Source: Candidatus Aenigmatarchaeota archaeon (GTDB taxonomy: Archaea > Aenigmatarchaeota > Aenigmatarchaeia > CG10238-14). Taken from it: a DNA stretch of 5,319 nt. Under the pieces are notes generated by a model. The model was not told the origin of the DNA. It saw only the letters and a list, made by a program, of their open reading frames with translations, and made no database searches. Every line of letters starts with the position of its first letter. Within the stretch, counting starts at the first letter, position 1. The stretch is taken from assembly GCA_017610225.1 (NCBI GenBank), contig JAFCCM010000094.1, positions 1 to 5,319 of the forward strand. The letters are read 5' to 3'. Below, piece by piece: positions 4,936-5,319 of this stretch. A program made the position numbers and the translations under genes.

Positions 4936-5319
4936 ATGAAATTAAGAAAAAACAATAAAAATTGGGAAATAGATTTTACCAAATTAGAGATATTCGGATT
5001 AGTATTCCTATTATTAATGGGAACAGGAATCGCAGTGACGACAGTATATGATGTTGGTTCTACAGCATCAGCTATTGCAAGTAATATGACAGTAGCAGGG
5101 GAATTGAATGTTACGGGTGCGTTTAATGTATCCAATTCAATTAATGCTCAAGCAATAACAGGAAACGCAATAACAGGAACAGCATTAAACTCGTCAGGTA
5201 ATTTAAATGCAACATACGGAACAGTAGGAGTTCTAGATGTTGTATCAGTAACAGACGGTACAGCAACACTAACAGGTGGAGACTTGACAGGTGTATCTGA
5301 AGCAAACATAACAGCAGGT
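4936..5319 (+). CDS. Membrane-anchored Thr/Gly/Asn-rich surface protein, 5' part only
   Basis: The frame is open from ATG 4936 to the window edge, giving the first 128 residues. A basic start (MKLRKNNK) precedes one hydrophobic helix at about 19-37, suggesting an uncleaved anchor or signal with the rest outside the cell. From about residue 41 the protein is Thr, Gly, Ala, Asn and Val rich with almost no charge, in short segments such as LNVTGAFNVSNSI, AITGN-AITGT and GTATLTGGDLTG. This resembles beta-helical or fibre-like surface proteins and phage tail-fibre stalks. Six N-x-S/T sites (Asn50, 58, 64, 85, 91, 124) would permit dense N-glycosylation. Codons ending in A (ACA, GCA, GGA) dominate this tract. 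No catalytic motif is visible and the C-terminal domain is unseen, so the function, such as adhesin, S-layer-associated fibre or host contact, is inference. A short-leader promoter drives it. Confidence 0.75.
   Translation, partial: MKLRKNNKNWEIDFTKLEIFGLVFLLLMGTGIAVTTVYDVGSTASAIASNMTVAGELNVTGAFNVSNSINAQAITGNAITGTALNSSGNLNATYGTVGVLDVVSVTDGTATLTGGDLTGVSEANITAG
5152..5179 (+). repeat. 15-bp tandem repeat coding for AITG(N/T)
   Basis: GCAATAACAGGAA occurs at 5152-5164 and again at 5167-5179, a 15-bp period that keeps frame and yields Ala-Ile-Thr-Gly-Asn then Ala-Ile-Thr-Gly-Thr. Near-identity at the DNA level suggests a recent duplication within the stalk region of the surface protein. Confidence 0.6.

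Noticed and set aside
4926..5135. Minus-strand open frame of 69 codons
   Set aside because: It is antisense to the start of the surface-protein gene, which has a promoter, membrane helix and sequence continuity to the window edge.

Overview
The window looks like AT-rich archaeal DNA. The evidence is a two-ring Cdc48/VAT ATPase with an archaeal-type N-domain, a TRAM-domain protein, a crenarchaeal-type single-OB SSB, an AN1 zinc finger, TATA/BRE-like promoters and GGAGGT ribosome sites. The MinD variant (switch I reading VDCNITSSHLG) and the sequon-rich anchored surface protein fit a DPANN lineage such as Woesearchaeota or Pacearchaeota. That placement is inference from remembered family patterns, not a search.

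Layout, left to right. Positions 1-135 (+) hold the 3' end of a 4-oxalocrotonate-tautomerase-like gene. From 3915 down to 157 the minus strand carries five genes in transcription order: an unrecognised 109-aa protein, Cdc48 (768 aa), a glycine/arginine-rich TRAM protein, a bare OB-fold SSB, and an AN1 zinc-finger protein with a C-terminal membrane helix. The first two overlap by 8 nt, and TRAM and SSB overlap by 14 nt. Cdc48 and TRAM are separated by a 97-nt spacer with its own promoter-like element. AN1 may also have its own promoter. A T8 run just past AN1 is a likely terminator. A 171-bp divergent spacer (3916-4086) contains promoter-like elements for both sides and two perfect palindromes. 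To its right, on the plus strand, lie a MinD-family ATPase (4087-4854) and the start of a membrane-anchored, Thr/Gly/Asn-rich surface protein (4936 to the window edge).

How the genes may work together: Cdc48 unfolds proteins, TRAM is probably an RNA chaperone, and SSB protects single-stranded nucleic acid. A membrane-tethered AN1 finger downstream of Cdc48 recalls eukaryotic AN1 proteins that work with p97 and the proteasome. A membrane-associated quality-control role is the most interesting hypothesis here, but only the gene neighbourhood supports it. MinD has an Asn where the catalytic switch I Asp is expected and ends in a likely membrane-targeting helix.

Start codons were set by a consistent ribosome-site spacing: 7-8 nt from the GG core to the start in four genes. 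This favours ATG 3593 for Cdc48, ATG 1189 for TRAM, TTG 774 for SSB and TTG 4087 for MinD.
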